A stretch of DNA of 64,000 nucleotides from Littorina saxatilis (GCF_037325665.1 NC_090253.1:15220293-15284292), one strand, 5' to 3'; positions 21,398 to 51,399 are shown, counted from the first letter of the stretch. Numbers and translations are program-made. The notes: generated by a model not told the origin, from the letters alone.

Positions 21398-23661
21398 ACG
21401 CTACGAATACGAATACGAATACGAATACTTTATTATCTCATACAGAGAAATTTCAGTGTGGTGCACATTAAAAGACAAAACAAATAATAAGACAACAGAT
21501 AAAAATACCATACGAAGCATACTACACTCGCGCACGCATATGTACACTAACAGGAATAGTAACATGATTCCAAATAGGTAAATTGCCGTCAGCTTTAGCT
21601 AAAAGTTTACCGCTAAAAACTATCATTATCACAGGACTAGATATGTCATTGAACAATATTTATCACAGGACTAGTCATTCGAGGGTTATCACACTCAGCA
21701 TAAGGGTGCACATCAAAGAATATAAAAAATATTCATCACAGAAATCAGTGCATATGTTCACCGGCACACATACTAGTTTTAATTAACTTAGGTATTTAAA
21801 AAGCCAATTGACTTTGGAATAAAACTGTTCTTAGTTCTGAGCGTGCGGAATCTGGGAGTGCGGAGGCGACGTCCTGAGGGCAGGACCTCAAAGTGGTGAG
21901 CGAGCACATGACTACTATCCTGGATGATGCAGCGGGCCTTTCGCACCACACGTCGTTCATACAGCACAGTCAGTCCTTCCTGTCTCACCCCCACAATCTT
22001 ACCACATGTGTTCACCACCCGCCCAAGCACATTCTTACTCTTCACACACAGACCTCCATACCAGCAGATGAAAGAGAAAGTGAGAATGGATTCAATGAAT
22101 GAAGTATAGAATGTTTGGAGGATGCGGCTGTTGATGTTCAGACTTCTGAGCTTTTGTAAGCAGTAGATTCTTGACTGACACTTCTTGTGGATAGCTTTAG
22201 TGTTTGAGGAGAAATTTAGTTTGTTGTCAATGACTGTACCGAGATATTTGTATTCAGTCACTCGCTCAACTTTCACACCATCTATGTATAAATCTGAAAC
22301 TGTAGCTGGGTTTTTGCGAAAGTCAATAACTAGCTCTTTTGTTTTTGTCACATTTAGGGCTAAATAGTTATCTTTACACCAGGAGCTGAAATTTTGAACT
22401 TCAGAAAAATAAACAGAATCGGAGTCAGACAGGTCTTCAAGGGCAGAATCGTCAGAATATTTCACAAGAGGGGTCGTAACAGTGCCTTGACAATCGTTAG
22501 TGTATAATGTGAACAGAACTGGAGACAATACTGTGCCCTGAGGGGCTCCAGTAGAAGTACTAACTATGGATGAAAGTGCGCTATGGAAACGGACGGACTG
22601 GGTTCTGTTCACTAGAAACTGTGTGATCCAAAGGACGAGTCTGGGAGTGACGTTGTAAGAAAGCAGTTTTTGAACAAGCAGGTGAGGTTGTATTGTGTTG
22701 AAAGCAGATGAAAAGTCTATAAATAGAATACGGACGAAGGAACCAGGTTTTTCTAAGTGACTATATGCTTGTTGCAGAAGTGTGAGTGTGGCGTCATCTG
22801 TGCCTCTGTTTTTCTTGTAGGCAAACTGAGAAGGGTCCATGAAAGGTTGTGTGCAGTTGAGAAGACGAGGCAGAAGGATGCGTTCAAAACATTTCATTAC
22901 TACCGAAGTGAGGGCAACTGGACGATAGTCATTGAGCTGTTTGGGTCTACTGTTTTTAGGAACGGGACAGATGGTTGACTTTTTCCACACATCAGGAACA
23001 ATACAGTCCCTGAGTGACCAAGTGAAAAGCTGACTGAAAACTACAGACAACTGTGCTGCACACCACTTCAAGGTCCTGCCCCCAAGACCATCAGGACCAA
23101 CAGCCTTACGCACCTTAAGTTTCTGAAAAACAGACTGCACCACATCACCCTCGATCTCGAAGTCGTCGTCGTCAGAAATTCTCTCTTTTAAGTTTAAAAT
23201 GGTGTCATCTAAAACACTCCCTACATCGTCGCGTTCGAATCGGCAGTAAAACGTATTCAGGTCCTGTGCCATGTTTTGTTGGTCTTCTAAAGGGAGAGTA
23301 CAACTGGGTTTCTGTTTTGTTTGACCTGACAGAGTTTTCAACCCTTTCCACGCATCAGCGATATTCCCTTGCTGAAACTGCTCTTCGACCTTTTCTTTGT
23401 ACGCTTTTTTTGCTTCTGAAATTTCTTTCCTAAGTTTTGCCTGCACACGCCTACGCTCGTCTTTATCACCAGATTGAAAGGCGATTTTCTTCTCATTGAG
23501 CGTGGCCTTCAACGACTTCGTTATCCAGGGCTTGTTGTTGGGGAAAATTTTGACAGTTTTGGTTGGAATAACTGTATCTTCACAGAAAGTAATGTAGTCA
23601 GTAATCACATCCGCTGCTTCATTCACACTGTCACTAGACTCTAAAAACATATCCCAGTCAG
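21398..23661 (-). mobile_element. LINE family A, 5'-truncated copy 2
   Basis: Minus-strand insertion inside element E. The 3' end carries an (ATTCGT)n tail (21398-21430), and short TACGAA/TACGGA flanks may be the target duplication. The endonuclease domain is missing. The single long open frame suggests a recent insertion compared with the decayed elements nearby. Confidence 0.85.
21788..23661 (-). CDS. LINE reverse transcriptase (CR1/L2-type), partial
   Basis: About 624 codons open from the truncated 5' edge to stop at 21788. Blocks in order: a linker rich in Lys/Glu, KAVGPDGLGGRTLK, NDYRPVALTSVVMKCFER, LFIDFSSAFNTIQPH, STGAPQGTVLSPVLFTLY, the catalytic box YSDD (usual form YADD/FADD), VTEYKYLGTVID, then a C-terminal region ending SFIPKSIGF. 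It lacks the N-terminal apurinic endonuclease. The first 32 codons of the apparent frame upstream (from 23755) are read from element E and do not belong to it. Confidence 0.9.
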
Positions 23662-23834
23662 TACGGAAGTTGGTAATTTTTTGCAGATATCCAAACGATA
23701 TCGGCAACAAAGACGCATGGTTCCGGTTTCTTCCACGTGTATAAAATACACGCATACCTCGCCAGGTTTGTTTCTGTGGCTAGTCGACAGACGATGCCAT
23801 TTGCTTTGTGTGTTTTTGTTGTTGCTTACTGTAG
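23662..23834 (-). repeat. Element E, piece 2
   Basis: GATATCCAAACGATATCGGC, then CACGTGTATAAA-TACACGC and CCTCGCCAGGTTTGTTTCTG, match 45960-46140 in reverse. Homology ends at 23834. Confidence 0.8.
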
Positions 23835-24395
23835 GGAAAAGGCTCCTAATATGGACCGGCTCCTAATATGGACCACCTCCTGTTCTGACAAACTAACGGC
23901 GCTGGAGCGCTCAAAACATTTTCATTCGCTGTATTCACTCTCACTAGATCACATGCACATGTCAAAACAGTTGCAGAAACACAAACCTCAAAACCGTTAG
24001 ACTTTTTCTCTTTTTTCACTTTTGGCAGTGTTCACTCTAAATTTGCCGCTTAAAACTGACTCGTTTCTGTCCAAAGCCAAAGCTTTTATCACACAAACAT
24101 TTCTATATGTGACAGCTAAGACCGTATTTGTTACATTTTAGCAGTGTTGACCCCGAGTTTCTACTGCAAACAAAAAATAATAGCAAAATCTCAAAGTATG
24201 TGTGAGTCCCCTTATATGGACCACCTTCAACAAACCCAAGAAAATAAAAGCTAAAGGCAATTTTCATTAATTCATTAAGAAGCTTGTTGAAAATAACCTA
24301 TAACTAAGCCCTCGAGATTTCAAACAAATATAACAAATAGTCTTCTTTTCGTGGAAGTTGATAATTTCACTTATTTTCACTCTGTTTTTGATAAG
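23835..24395. other. Repeat-like spacer with CTAATATGGACC motifs
   Basis: TCCTAATATGGACC occurs twice near 23850-23880 and CCTTATATGGACCACCTTC at about 24210, suggesting a degraded element. No coding sequence found. Confidence 0.4.
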
Positions 24396-25261
24396 CTTCG
24401 GTATTGCATTTCAGCTTGGTGGCTTAAAAATTAATGAATGACTTTGGTCATTAAAAATCTGAAAATTGTAAAAAAAAATATTTTTTTTATAAAACGATCC
24501 AAATTTACGTTCATCTTATTCTCCATCATTTTCTGACAGGCATGAAAATTCTCCGTATTTTCCGTATTTTCCGTATTTTTGAAAAAAATAAACCGTATTT
24601 TTTTTTTCCCGTATTTTTCCTTTTTTTTTTTTTTTTTTTTTTTTTTTCCCTAGTCATAGTTATAGTAAAATAGTTTTGGGGCCATGTTTGAATCCAATTT
24701 TAAGGCTCAGATAGCCCCAGATTACACCAAATTTCACCCTTGAAATTTTTTTTCCGGACCCCCCTAGAAGTCTTGGCGCTTCGCGCCTGCGAAACTTGGC
24801 GCTACGCGCCTTCGAATTTTGTTTTCAGTATTTTTTTTATTTTCAGTTTTCATGCCTGTCTGATTCCAAAAACATATAAATATGTTATATTTGGATTAAA
24901 CACAAGCTCTGAAAATTAAAAATATAAAAATTATGATCAAAATTAAATTTTCGAAATCAATTTAAAAACACTTTCATCTTATTCCTTGTCGGTTCCTGAT
25001 TCCAAAAACATATAGATATGATATGTTTGGATTGAAAACACGCTCAGAAAGTTAAAACGAAGAGAGGTACAGAAAAGCGTGCTATCCTTCTCAGCGCAAC
25101 TACTACCCCGCTCTTCTTGTCAATTTCACTGCCTTTGCCATGAGCGGTGGACTGACGATGCTACGAGTATACGGTCTTGCTGCGTTGCATTGCGTTCAGT
25201 TTCATTCTGTGAGTTCGACAGCTACTTGACTAAATGTTGTATTTTCGCCTTACGCGACTTG
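24396..25261 (-). repeat. Repeat R2, copy b (truncated, interrupted)
   Basis: Reverse-oriented R2. Its CAAGTCGCG start is at 25261; the last 300 bases, including the (CA)n and terminal hairpin, are missing at 24396. It is interrupted by a small TIR element at 24537-24858. It abuts copy c directly. Confidence 0.85.
24537..24858. mobile_element. 322-bp MITE with 12-bp TIR and 5-bp TSD
   Basis: Perfect ends CAGGCATGAAAA ... TTTTCATGCCTG flanked by TCTGA at 24532-24536 and 24859-24863. The uninterrupted site in R2 copy c (TTTTCTGATTCC near 25731) confirms the duplication. The interior has repeated CCGTATTTT, a long T tract and a TTGGCGCTTCGCGCC / TTGGCGCTACGCGCC pair. A CAG start with 5-bp duplication could be an atypical hAT or another superfamily; not assigned. 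Confidence 0.85.
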
Positions 25262-25264
25262 TTT

Positions 25265-26132
25265 TTACATTTAGTCAAGTTTTGACTAAATGTTTTAACG
25301 TAGAGGGGGGAATCGAGACGAGGGTCGTGGTGTATGTGTGTCTGTCTGTCTGTCTGTCTGTCTCTGTGTGTGTGTAGAGCGATTCAGACTAAACTACTGG
25401 ACCGATCTTTATGAAATTTGACATGAGAGTTCCTGGGTATGATATCCTCAGACTTTTTTTCATTTTTTTGATAAATGTCTTTGATGACGTCATATCCGGC
25501 TTTTCGTGAAAGTTGAGGCGGCACTGTCACGCTCTCATTTTTCAACCAAATTGGTTGAAATTTTGGTCAAGTAATCTCCGACGAAGCCCGGACTTCGGTA
25601 TTGCATTTCAGCTTGGTGGCTTAAAAATTAATTAATGACTTTGGTCATTAAAAATCTGAAAATTGTAAAAAAAGTATTTTTTTTATAAAACGATCCAAAT
25701 TTACGTCCATCTTATTCTCCATCATTTTCTGATTCCAAAAACATATACATATGTTATATTTGGATTAAAAACAAGCTCTGAAAATTAAAAATATAAAAAT
25801 TATGATCAAAATTAAATTTTCGAAATCAATTTAAAAACACTTTCATCTTATTCCTTGTCGGTTCCTGATTCCAAAAACTTATAGATATGATATGTTTGGA
25901 TTGAAAACACGCTCAGAAAGTTAAAACGAAGAGAGGTACAGAAAAGCGTGCTATATCCTTCTCAGCGCAACTACTACCCCGCTCTTCTTGTCAATTTCAC
26001 TGCCTTTGCCATGAGCGGTGGACTGACGATGCTACGAGTATACGGTCTTGCTGCGTTGCATTGCGTTCAGTTTCATTCTGTGAGTTCGACAGCTACTTGA
26101 CTAAATGTTGTATTTTCGCCTTACGCGACTTG
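25265..26132 (-). repeat. Repeat R2, copy c (full length)
   Basis: Complete reverse-oriented copy with terminal hairpin at 25265-25295 and the CAAGTCGCG start ending at 26132. Closely similar to copies b and e, suggesting recent amplification. Head-to-tail with copy b, with only a few T between. Confidence 0.9.
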
Positions 26133-26988
26133 TTTAATCTCGGAAGATCTAACTAGTGTTCTGAGCATCGCCTAAGTAGACATCAACAAGCATGTACATA
26201 CTTGAATGATCTTGCCGTTGTCTATCTTTTGCGATATCGTGTCCATTTCCACATCGCAACATTATCACACCGGTGACACTGTGACGGTTCCCCTACGCTT
26301 TGTGTTCGGTGCCCTGACCCTTTGTGTTCGGTTCCCACTCGGTTCCCACACGCCAAAATTCGCGGACAAAACATCCATTTATGGTAGTATTACGCAATGT
26401 TGCTCTCTGAGAATGGTCTTGTTAGATCTGTGAGTGTTTACACTACATGCCTAGGTGCTGTTGGATTGAAGGTTTTTGATATTTTAGCCGTTATTAGGTA
26501 GAATGCCTTCCACTTTACTGCAAAACTGCATAATTCGTAGCATCGGCAAGAAATATCCTACCAAAAAATGCCTGCTTGGAACTGTCGTTGGTCCAGCAAA
26601 AAGTTCAACATGTCTGTAGCAGACAGCCCAAGTTTCAAGATTGTAGGGCCATCCAAACAGCCGTAATAATAAAAACAACAAAAGTAGTCAGTGAAATTGG
26701 CTGTGTTCGGTCCCCCCACACTTTTGTGACGTAGGCGTGACGGTTCCCATAATTCATTGTGTCGGTCCCCACTTTCTGTGTCGGACCCCACTTTCGACCT
26801 AATTTCTCTGTGACGGACCCCACAACCAGCCTATTTTGTGTCGGTCCCCACACCTTCTTGGATTTATGACTTGCCGGTTACTTGTATCATTGTATTCATT
26901 GAATCTAATTGTCTCGGAGTTATTTTTCAGCAAAAACCGGCAAGGCAGCACCTTTTGTGATACCAAGTAAGTCAGATGACATCAGTAT

Positions 26989-27120
<132 letters not shown>

Positions 27121-27712
27121 AACTTTATTAGTTTATGCCGTGGATACTTGGGGAAAAACGAAGCCTGGACATTTGGTCACGACAACATGTACGTTACCAA
27201 CTCGTATAAATATCTCGGCTTAACCTTGACCACCAAAGTTTCCATCCAACGATGCTTTGAAGACTCTATTGTACGAGCTAAGCGTGGTGTTATCGATGAT
27301 TTTTAGAGTTTTGTGGAATATTGGATGTTATGATCTAAACCTTTTTTTCACACTCTTTGATACACAGATTACCCCCATATTGCTATACGGTTCAGAAATG
27401 TGGGGTTGTTTTGATTGCTCTAACATTGAAAAGGTACACATGTTCGCATGAAAACGGATAATAGGTGTTTACCCCCAAAGTCCCAACTGCATGGTATACG
27501 GAGAACTCGGTAGATTTCCCCTATCAGTCCTCGCTGCTACCAGATGCGTTAAATATTGGTTGCGGCTAAATCGCCTCCCCAACACAAGATATGTAACAAG
27601 AAGAGCAAACGCTCGATCGAGTCACTTTCGCAGTTCTGAATATTATATGAGGCATCAGATGGACAGGAAGAAATTGCTATTCACAACACAATGCATACCT
27701 GAAGCATACCTG

Positions 27713-27754
27713 TGACCTTGAAAAAGGTCAAAGGTCACCAAAGGTCAAAGGTCA
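27713..27754 (+). promoter_or_regulatory. Nuclear-receptor-type half-site cluster
   Basis: TGACCTTGA (complement TCAAGGTCA, an extended half-site) at 27713-27721 is followed by two perfect direct repeats with one-base spacing, AGGTCAAAGGTCA, at 27725-27737 and 27742-27754. The pattern partly recurs at 28031-28055. DR1 sites are bound by RXR/HNF4-type receptors in animals. Activity here is inference; the sites lie in a transposon remnant. Confidence 0.5.
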
Positions 27755-28258
27755 CCAAAGCAGACGTCAAAGTGTAGAGGTCACTGGGAGTCACGTTCAC
27801 ATAAAATTTGAGCCCGGTCACTTGTATAGTTTCCGAGAAAAGCCCAACGTTAAGTTGTGTGTTGCCGAACAGAAAAGGCTAGTTATCTCCCTTGTTTTTC
27901 TGATAACGTTCGTAAAAGGCTACAGATGTAAATACTTTGATGTAAAGAATAATCCTACAGAGTTTCAATCACATCCGATGAACTTTGTCAAAGATATAAA
28001 ATGTCTAATTTTTCCTTTGACGCTGACCTGTGACCTTGAAAAAGGTCAAAGGTCAACGAAACCATCGTTAAAGTGTAGAGGTCATTGGAGGTCACGACTA
28101 AACAAAATATGAGCCCGATCGCTTTGATAGTTTCCGAGAAAAGTCCAACGTTAAGGTGGTGTCTACGGACGGCCGGCCGGCCGGACGGCCGGCCGGACGG
28201 CCGGCCGGACAGACTAACACTGACCGATTACATAGAGTCACATTTTCTCAAGTGACTC
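27713..28258. repeat. Dimeric repeat inserted in LINE B
   Basis: Two direct copies (27713-27860 and 28031-28170) of TGACCTTGAAAAAGGTCAAA...GTGTAGAGGTCA...TTTCCGAGAAAAG-CCAACG flank a middle segment. A (GGCCGGCC)n tract ends it at 28163-28210, followed by GAGTCACATTTTCTCAAGTG. LINE coding resumes right after. No protein is encoded. Confidence 0.75.
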
Positions 28259-29022
28259 AAAAATGGCCCATGTGATGATGAGGAACATGGCAGACAGAGG
28301 GACAGACAATTGGTCCGCTAGGGTCAGAAACCTCCTGTGTGAAAATGGGTTTGGACATGTGTGGACGTACGGCTATGTCGGCAACGAAAAACCCTTTATC
28401 AAGGCTTTTCAACAACGCCTAAAAGACTGCTTTACCCAGAACTGACTGGCATAGTAAGCTAGAAGACAGTGAGAGGTATGACACATACAAATTGTTTAAA
28501 CCTAACTTTGGAAGAGAAAAGTACCTTGACCAAATAGACAATCCATATATTCAAAAAGTGTTCACAAAACTCAGACTTGGGGTTTCACCCTTGATGTGCA
28601 ACAAACAGAGATATTCTGCAAACGGTTCCCATGTTTGCCCACTTTGCAGATACCCTCACGAAAACGAGCACCACTTTCTTTTTAAGTGTCCAGTATACTC
28701 TGATATAAGAGAAACTTACCTGGGAAATGTCTTTGAAATCGGTCAACTAGAAAACTCGTCAATGCAGATACTACTAACACAAAACAAAAGTAGGTTGTGG
28801 GCACTCTCCCGGTATACATTTTATGCATTCAGGCATCGACAGCAACTGCTAGGCTAAAATGAATGTGTGTAAATGATTTTCGATCGCTATGTTCCAACCC
28901 TTAGCACTGTATTATGCACTTGTTCTTACTTGTTTGTGAGAGAGTATACATTGAATGGAAACTCTACTCCCCCCTTGTACAAACACAACAGTGTGGTTTA
29001 CAATAAAATTTCTGAGTTCTGA

Positions 29023-29100
<78 letters not shown>

Positions 29101-29850
29101 ACACACACACACACACACACACATACTGATGTCATCTGACTTACTTGGTATCACAAAAGGTGCTGCCTTGCCGGTTTTTGCTGAAAAATAACTCCGAGAC
29201 AATTAGATTCAATGAATACAATGATACAAGTAACCGGCAAGTCATAAATCCAAGAAGGTGTGGGGACCGACACAAAATAGGCTGGTTGTGGGGTCCGTCA
29301 CAGAGAAATTAGGTCGAAAGTGGGGTCCGACACAGAAAGTGGGGACCGACACAATGAATTATGGGAACCGTCACGCCTACGTCACAAAAGTGTGGGGGGA
29401 CCGAACACAGCCAATTTCACTGACTACTTTTGTTGTTTTTATTATTACGGCTGTTTGGATGGCCCTACAATCTTGAAACTTGGGCTGTCTGCTACAGACA
29501 TGTTGAACTTTTTGCTGGACCAACGACAGTTCCAAGCAGGCATTTTTTGGTAGGATATTTCTTGCCGATGCTACGAATTATGCAGTTTTGCAGTAAAGTG
29601 GAAGGCATTCTACCTAATAACGGCTAAAATATCAAAAACCTTCAATCCAACAGCACCTAGGCATGTAGTGTAAACACTCACAGATCTAACAAGACCATTC
29701 TCAGATAGCAACATTGCGTAATACTACCATAAATGGATGTTTTGTCCGCGAATTTTGGCGTGTGGGAACCGAGTGGGAACCGAACACAAAGGGTCAGGGC
29801 ACCGAACACAAAGCGTAGGGGAACCGTCACAGTGTCACCGGTGTGATTAT

Positions 29851-30312
<462 letters not shown>

Positions 30313-31163
30313 GAGTCATCAGCTTGGCGTGCTGACAGCTGAGCAGACTGTTGCCTCAAGGAGCGTGAGGCAGTCATCTTGGCGTGCTGAAAACTAAGCA
30401 GAATGTTGCCTCAAGGAGCGTGAGGCAGTCATCTTGGCGTGCTGACAACTAAGCAGAATGTTGCCTCAATGAGCGTGAGGCAGTCAGCTTGGCGTGCTTA
30501 CAACTAAGCGGACTGTTGCCTCAAGGAGCGTGAGGCAGTCAGCTTGGCGTGCTGACAACTAAGCAGACTGTTGCCTCAAGGAGCGTGAGGCGTTATCTTG
30601 GCGTGCTGACAACTAAGCGGACTGTTGCTTCAAGGAGCGTGAGGCAGTCATCTTGGCGTGCTGACAACTAAGCCGACTGTTCCTTCAAAGAGCGTGATAC
30701 GGTATTCTTAGCGTGCTGACAACTAAGAAGACGGTTGCTTCAAAGAACGTTGGACGGTATTCTCAGCGTGCTGACAATTAAGCAGACGGTTGCTTCAAAG
30801 AGCGTGGGACGGTATTCTTAGCGTGCTGACAACTAAGAAGACGGTTGCTTCAAAGAGCGTGAGGCAGTCATCTTGGCTTGCTGATAACTAAGTGGACTGT
30901 TCCTTCAAAGAGCGTGCATGAGGCCGTCATCTTGGCTTGCTGACAATTAAGCGGATAGTTCCTCCAAAGAGCGTGAGGCAGTCATCTTGGTGTGCTGACA
31001 ACTAAGCCGACTGTTCCTTCAAAGAGCGTGAGGCCGTCATCTTGTGCTGACAACTAAGCAGACTGTTGCTTCAAGGAGCGTGAGGCCGTCATCTTGGCGT
31101 GCTGACAACTAAGCGGACTCTTACTTCAAGGAGCGTGAGGCGGTCTTCTTGGCGTGCTGACAA

Positions 31164-47332
<16,169 letters not shown>

Positions 47333-48289
47333 TTCATATTTCAGGAAATGTACTCTCTGATGTTAAATTGTGAACTCCAGTGTGATGCTACAAGCCACAG
47401 TCTGTCATCACAGTCTTGTACTGCCAGTTTCTCCAAATAGCATTCAATGAAAAGGCAACACAAGCAAAGTTACCGCGTCTTCTTCAGTCCTGGCCCTATC
47501 ACACTGTGCTTGAGATTAAACAAGTATAACACTCCACAGTATCTGGCTGTGCAGACCAAGCCAGTCAACGGTGAGCTCTGGCGAATTTCCTAATTTAGGT
47601 AAACCTGTTCTGATTTGCTTCAAAATGCTCCGAACTAAGCTTATTGATTAAATGAAATGTAATCCACGCGCGGTTTTCTCTTCAGCAAATTCTTTTTAAA
47701 AAGGAGTCCCGACTTCCGTTCGTTGACATATTTTATTCAGTCCTGATGGGAGCGCATTCCTCGAAGCAGATAAAAACCGCCTTGCGGCCTCGGTCGATAC
47801 AATTGCAACAGAAGACGATACGCTCCCCTCGGACCGACAAAAAACCTGGTCTGACAACAAGCCACCAAAAATCTTATATAACACAGCATTAACATAAACT
47901 CTGTCTGGTGTTGGAAAGTATTATTATACCGTCTGTAATAATTATTATCATTATTTAAACGCATAAATTGGGTCCTTTTCGAACGATGGACCTTGCACTC
48001 CAACCGAGCCCTCCTCAACTTCTCCTCTGCAGGAGGGTTCTGCTAAATGCAAACGGCGTGCAGGTCTTGTCGTCCATTAAAATAAGACCGTTTGCCAGAG
48101 AACGTTTGTTTCTGTGGGCTTACAGCAATTCAGCTCACCGTCTCAGATCTTGCCAGGGACCGAATACATGGACAGTCTGTACATTTGTGTCCGACAAAGT
48201 CAAAATGTCGTTTAACTACCGCTCGGTATTTGTTTATACCGCCCGTTAATTGTTTATTTTCCCTCTGTATTCATGTCAGTCTGATAGAA
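47333..48289. other. 5' flank of the IgGFc-type gene
   Basis: Upstream (minus-strand sense) of the start codon. No convincing TATA box or second gene could be supported. Untranslated exons may lie here but cannot be seen. Confidence 0.4.
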
Positions 48290-50583
48290 AGTCTGTAGCT
48301 ACCAGTGTTATTTTTTAGAATAGGAGATTCGCCATACTTTCTCTTCTCTGCGCATGCGTAACCGACATTTCCGCCGGCGTGTCAATTCCCAAGTCAATTT
48401 TGTTAACATGCCAACAACAGCAAAAACAAGGCATAAAACTAATTAGAAAAAACTACAAAAAACAACAAAACAAATACGAGGAAAATTAATAAAGAAAGAC
48501 AAGCAAACAAAAAAGCCAACAAACAAACAAGCATGAGAAAACAGAATATAGAAGAAACAAAAGTTACATGTGAGAGAAATGCCACAAAATAAACACCAAC
48601 TGAGCAGAGGTTCACAGAATAAGGTCAGTGGGGAAAAAACATGACAACACAAATGTACCTTCAAGTTCAATTGGCAACCTAGCATTAAAGAAAATTGATT
48701 CCAGAACCATAAGTTTAAGTAAGCTATGATTATCTGTCAATATAATTGTTTGTAATAACTTGAAATTAAAGTGAAAATTCCATTTTGATTTTCCAAACAA
48801 CGTACTCTCTTAACACATGAAGAACAATAAGCAAAATTAAACACATATGAGAAATGATATAACACAAAACAGTATTTTTAGAAATGAGCTGACCGGGATT
48901 TAAACTCAACTCATCAGCTTGTGAGGCACAGAGCTTAACTATTCGGCAGCGGTAGCAGCTCAAGTTATCGTGACACTGAGATGAATTGAAGATGTTCGCA
49001 AGCTTTGGTATGTTCGAGCATCGGTTGAAATCTTTCGTTAGCAATATTTGTTATGTGTACGGGATTAATCGTTGCTTAAATGATACCATTGTGTGATCAT
49101 GAAAGACATAACACTATTTGGAAAGGATTCATTCAGAGTTGGCTGTTTGAATAACGTATGAAAGGGAGGGATTATACAGTTCGGTAAAGGAGTTACAGAC
49201 TGTTCAAGAATAGGGTCCCTAGTAGATGGTCGGTAGCTACCAGTGTTTGTTATTTTTAGAATGGGAGATTCCCATACTTTCTCTTCTCTGCGCATGCGTT
49301 ACCAACTTTTCCGCCGGCGTATCAATGTCCAAGTCAATTTTGTAAACATGCCAACAACAACAATATCAATAACAGAAGGCATACAAATAATGGGGAAAAA
49401 AACAGCATACAAAAACAAAACAAATACGAGGAAAAGTAATAAAGAAAGACAAGCCAACAAAACAGCCAACAAACAAACAAGCATGAGAGCACAGAATATA
49501 GAAGAAAAATATGTTACGTTGGAGAGAAATGCCACAAAATAAAGACCCTTGAAGCGAACGTTCACGAAAATAACAAGAAATTCCTCCGAGGTAGGAAAAA
49601 CACCCCCGTTGGTCAAAGGGAAATAACCATTCTCACTGCCACCAACTGAGAAGGTTATTTCCCTTTGACCATTAATATGTGCCTCTATAAGTCCTTGTAG
49701 AATCTTAATCCACCAATAACTCCCTAACCGTGTGTTTGACTGGTCCCAATTTTTGTAAGGACCGTCTCAGGAATGTATAGAACCTGTTCACCAAGTTTGG
49801 TGACGATCGGTCCGTTCATTCTTGAGATCTATATGCGAACACAAACACACAAACAAACACATCGAGCGAAACCTATACACACCCCTATACCGGGGGTGTA
49901 ATAAGGTCAGTGGGGAGGAAAAAATCCATTAACATACGAATGTACCTTCAACATCAATTGGCAACCTAGCATTAAAGAAAATAGATTCCAGAACATAACT
50001 TAATTTTGATATTACTTGCAACGTACACACGAAGAGATATAAACAAAACTAAACACTTTTGACAAAGGGTGAAACAATAATAGGGCAAACCGTGCTTTGA
50101 ACTGGACTTAATGGTTGTCAGGCAAACGCTATTATAACCGTTCGGCCACGATAATAGCTAATGAAGAAGCGACACTGGAACGAATTATGGAAGACGCTAG
50201 CACGCTTTCGCCACAAAGCCGGTATGATCGAGCATCGGTTGAAATCTTTTGTGTGCAATATCTGCTATTTGTACTCAATGCATTATTGCTTAAATGATAC
50301 AACTGTGTGACCATGAGGGATATAAACTTTAAGAACAATATTTGGACAGGGTTTATTCAGAAGTGGCTGTTTGAATAACGTATGAAATAATGACACGGAC
50401 AGTTTGGTAGAGTTACCTGACAGGAAGTGACTTTACAGGAGGGGTATCGGTCCTCTATCTTTACGAGTCGGTAACACTCTGGTAAGCCCTTATCGGGGTT
50501 TCATAAATTCGACTTAACGAACCAAATGGATTTTACAGTTCGGTATAATGAGTTACAGACTTTCCATAGACATGGGCCCTGGC
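48290..50583. repeat. Tandem duplication, about 0.94-kb unit
   Basis: Copy A 48290-49227 and copy B 49228-50583 share ordered blocks: GTAGCTACCAGTGTT, CTTTCTCTTCTCTGCGCATG, AACAAACAAGCATGAGA, TTGGCAACCTAGCATTAAAG, TTTGAATAACGTATGAAA and CAGTTCGGTA. Copy B is longer because it contains R1 (49574-49899) and other extra sequence. No coding frame is shared between the copies. Confidence 0.85.
49574..49899 (+). repeat. Dispersed repeat R1, copy 3, with empty site
   Basis: Inserted in copy B of the tandem duplication. Copy A shows the uninterrupted site (TTCACAGAATAAGGTCAGTG near 48615). AATAA lies on both sides (49569-49573, 49900-49904), suggesting a 5-bp duplication. Confidence 0.9.
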
Positions 50584-50669
50584 GTGTTACATGGATTAAG
50601 GCCACCCCTCCATTTTAACACAAACCAAACAAATCTCAATCCTTGCTATTTTGTCTCATGAGTTAAAAA

Positions 50670-51399
50670 CAAGTCGCGTAAGGCGAAATTACTACATTTA
50701 GTCAAGCTGTGGAACTCACAGAATGAAAGTGAACGTAGTCCGCCGCTAGTGCAAAAGGCAGTGAAAGTGACGAGCCTGTTTGGCGCTGTAGCGGTTGCGC
50801 TGTGCTTCATAGCACGCTTTACTGTACCTCTCTTCGTTTTAACTTTCTGAGCTTGTTTTTAATCCAAACATATCATATCTATATGTTTTTGGAATCAGGA
50901 ACCGACAAGGAATAAGATGAAATAGTTTTTAAAACGATTTCGGAAATTTAGTTTTAATAATAGTTTTTATAGTTTTAATTTTCAGAGCTTGTTTTTAATC
51001 CAAATATAACATATCAATATGTTTTTGGAATCAGAAAATGATGAAGAATAAGATGAACGTAATTTTGGATCGTTTTATAAAAATAATTTGTTTACAATTT
51101 TCAGATTTTTTAATGACCAAAGTCATTAATTAATTTTTAAGCCACCATGCTCAAATGCAATACCGAAGTCCGGCCTTTGTCGAAGATTGCTTGGCCAAAA
51201 TTTCAATCAATTTGATTGAAAAATGAGGGTGTGACAGTGCCGCCTCAACTTTTACAAAAAGCCGGATATGACGTCATCAAAAACATTTATCGAAAAAAAG
51301 AAAAAAATGTCCGGGGATATCATTCCCAGGAACTCTCATGTCAAATGTCATAAAGATCGGTCCAGTAGTTTACTCTGAATCGCTCTACACACACACACA

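Noticed and set aside
23662-23755. N-terminal extension of the LINE reverse transcriptase frame (MRVFYTRGRNRN...)
   Set aside because: These codons are read from element E, which is also present without the LINE at 45960-46140.
28160-28210. (GGCCGGCC)n as a regulatory CpG island
   Set aside because: Short internal tandem repeat within a dispersed element, without promoter context.
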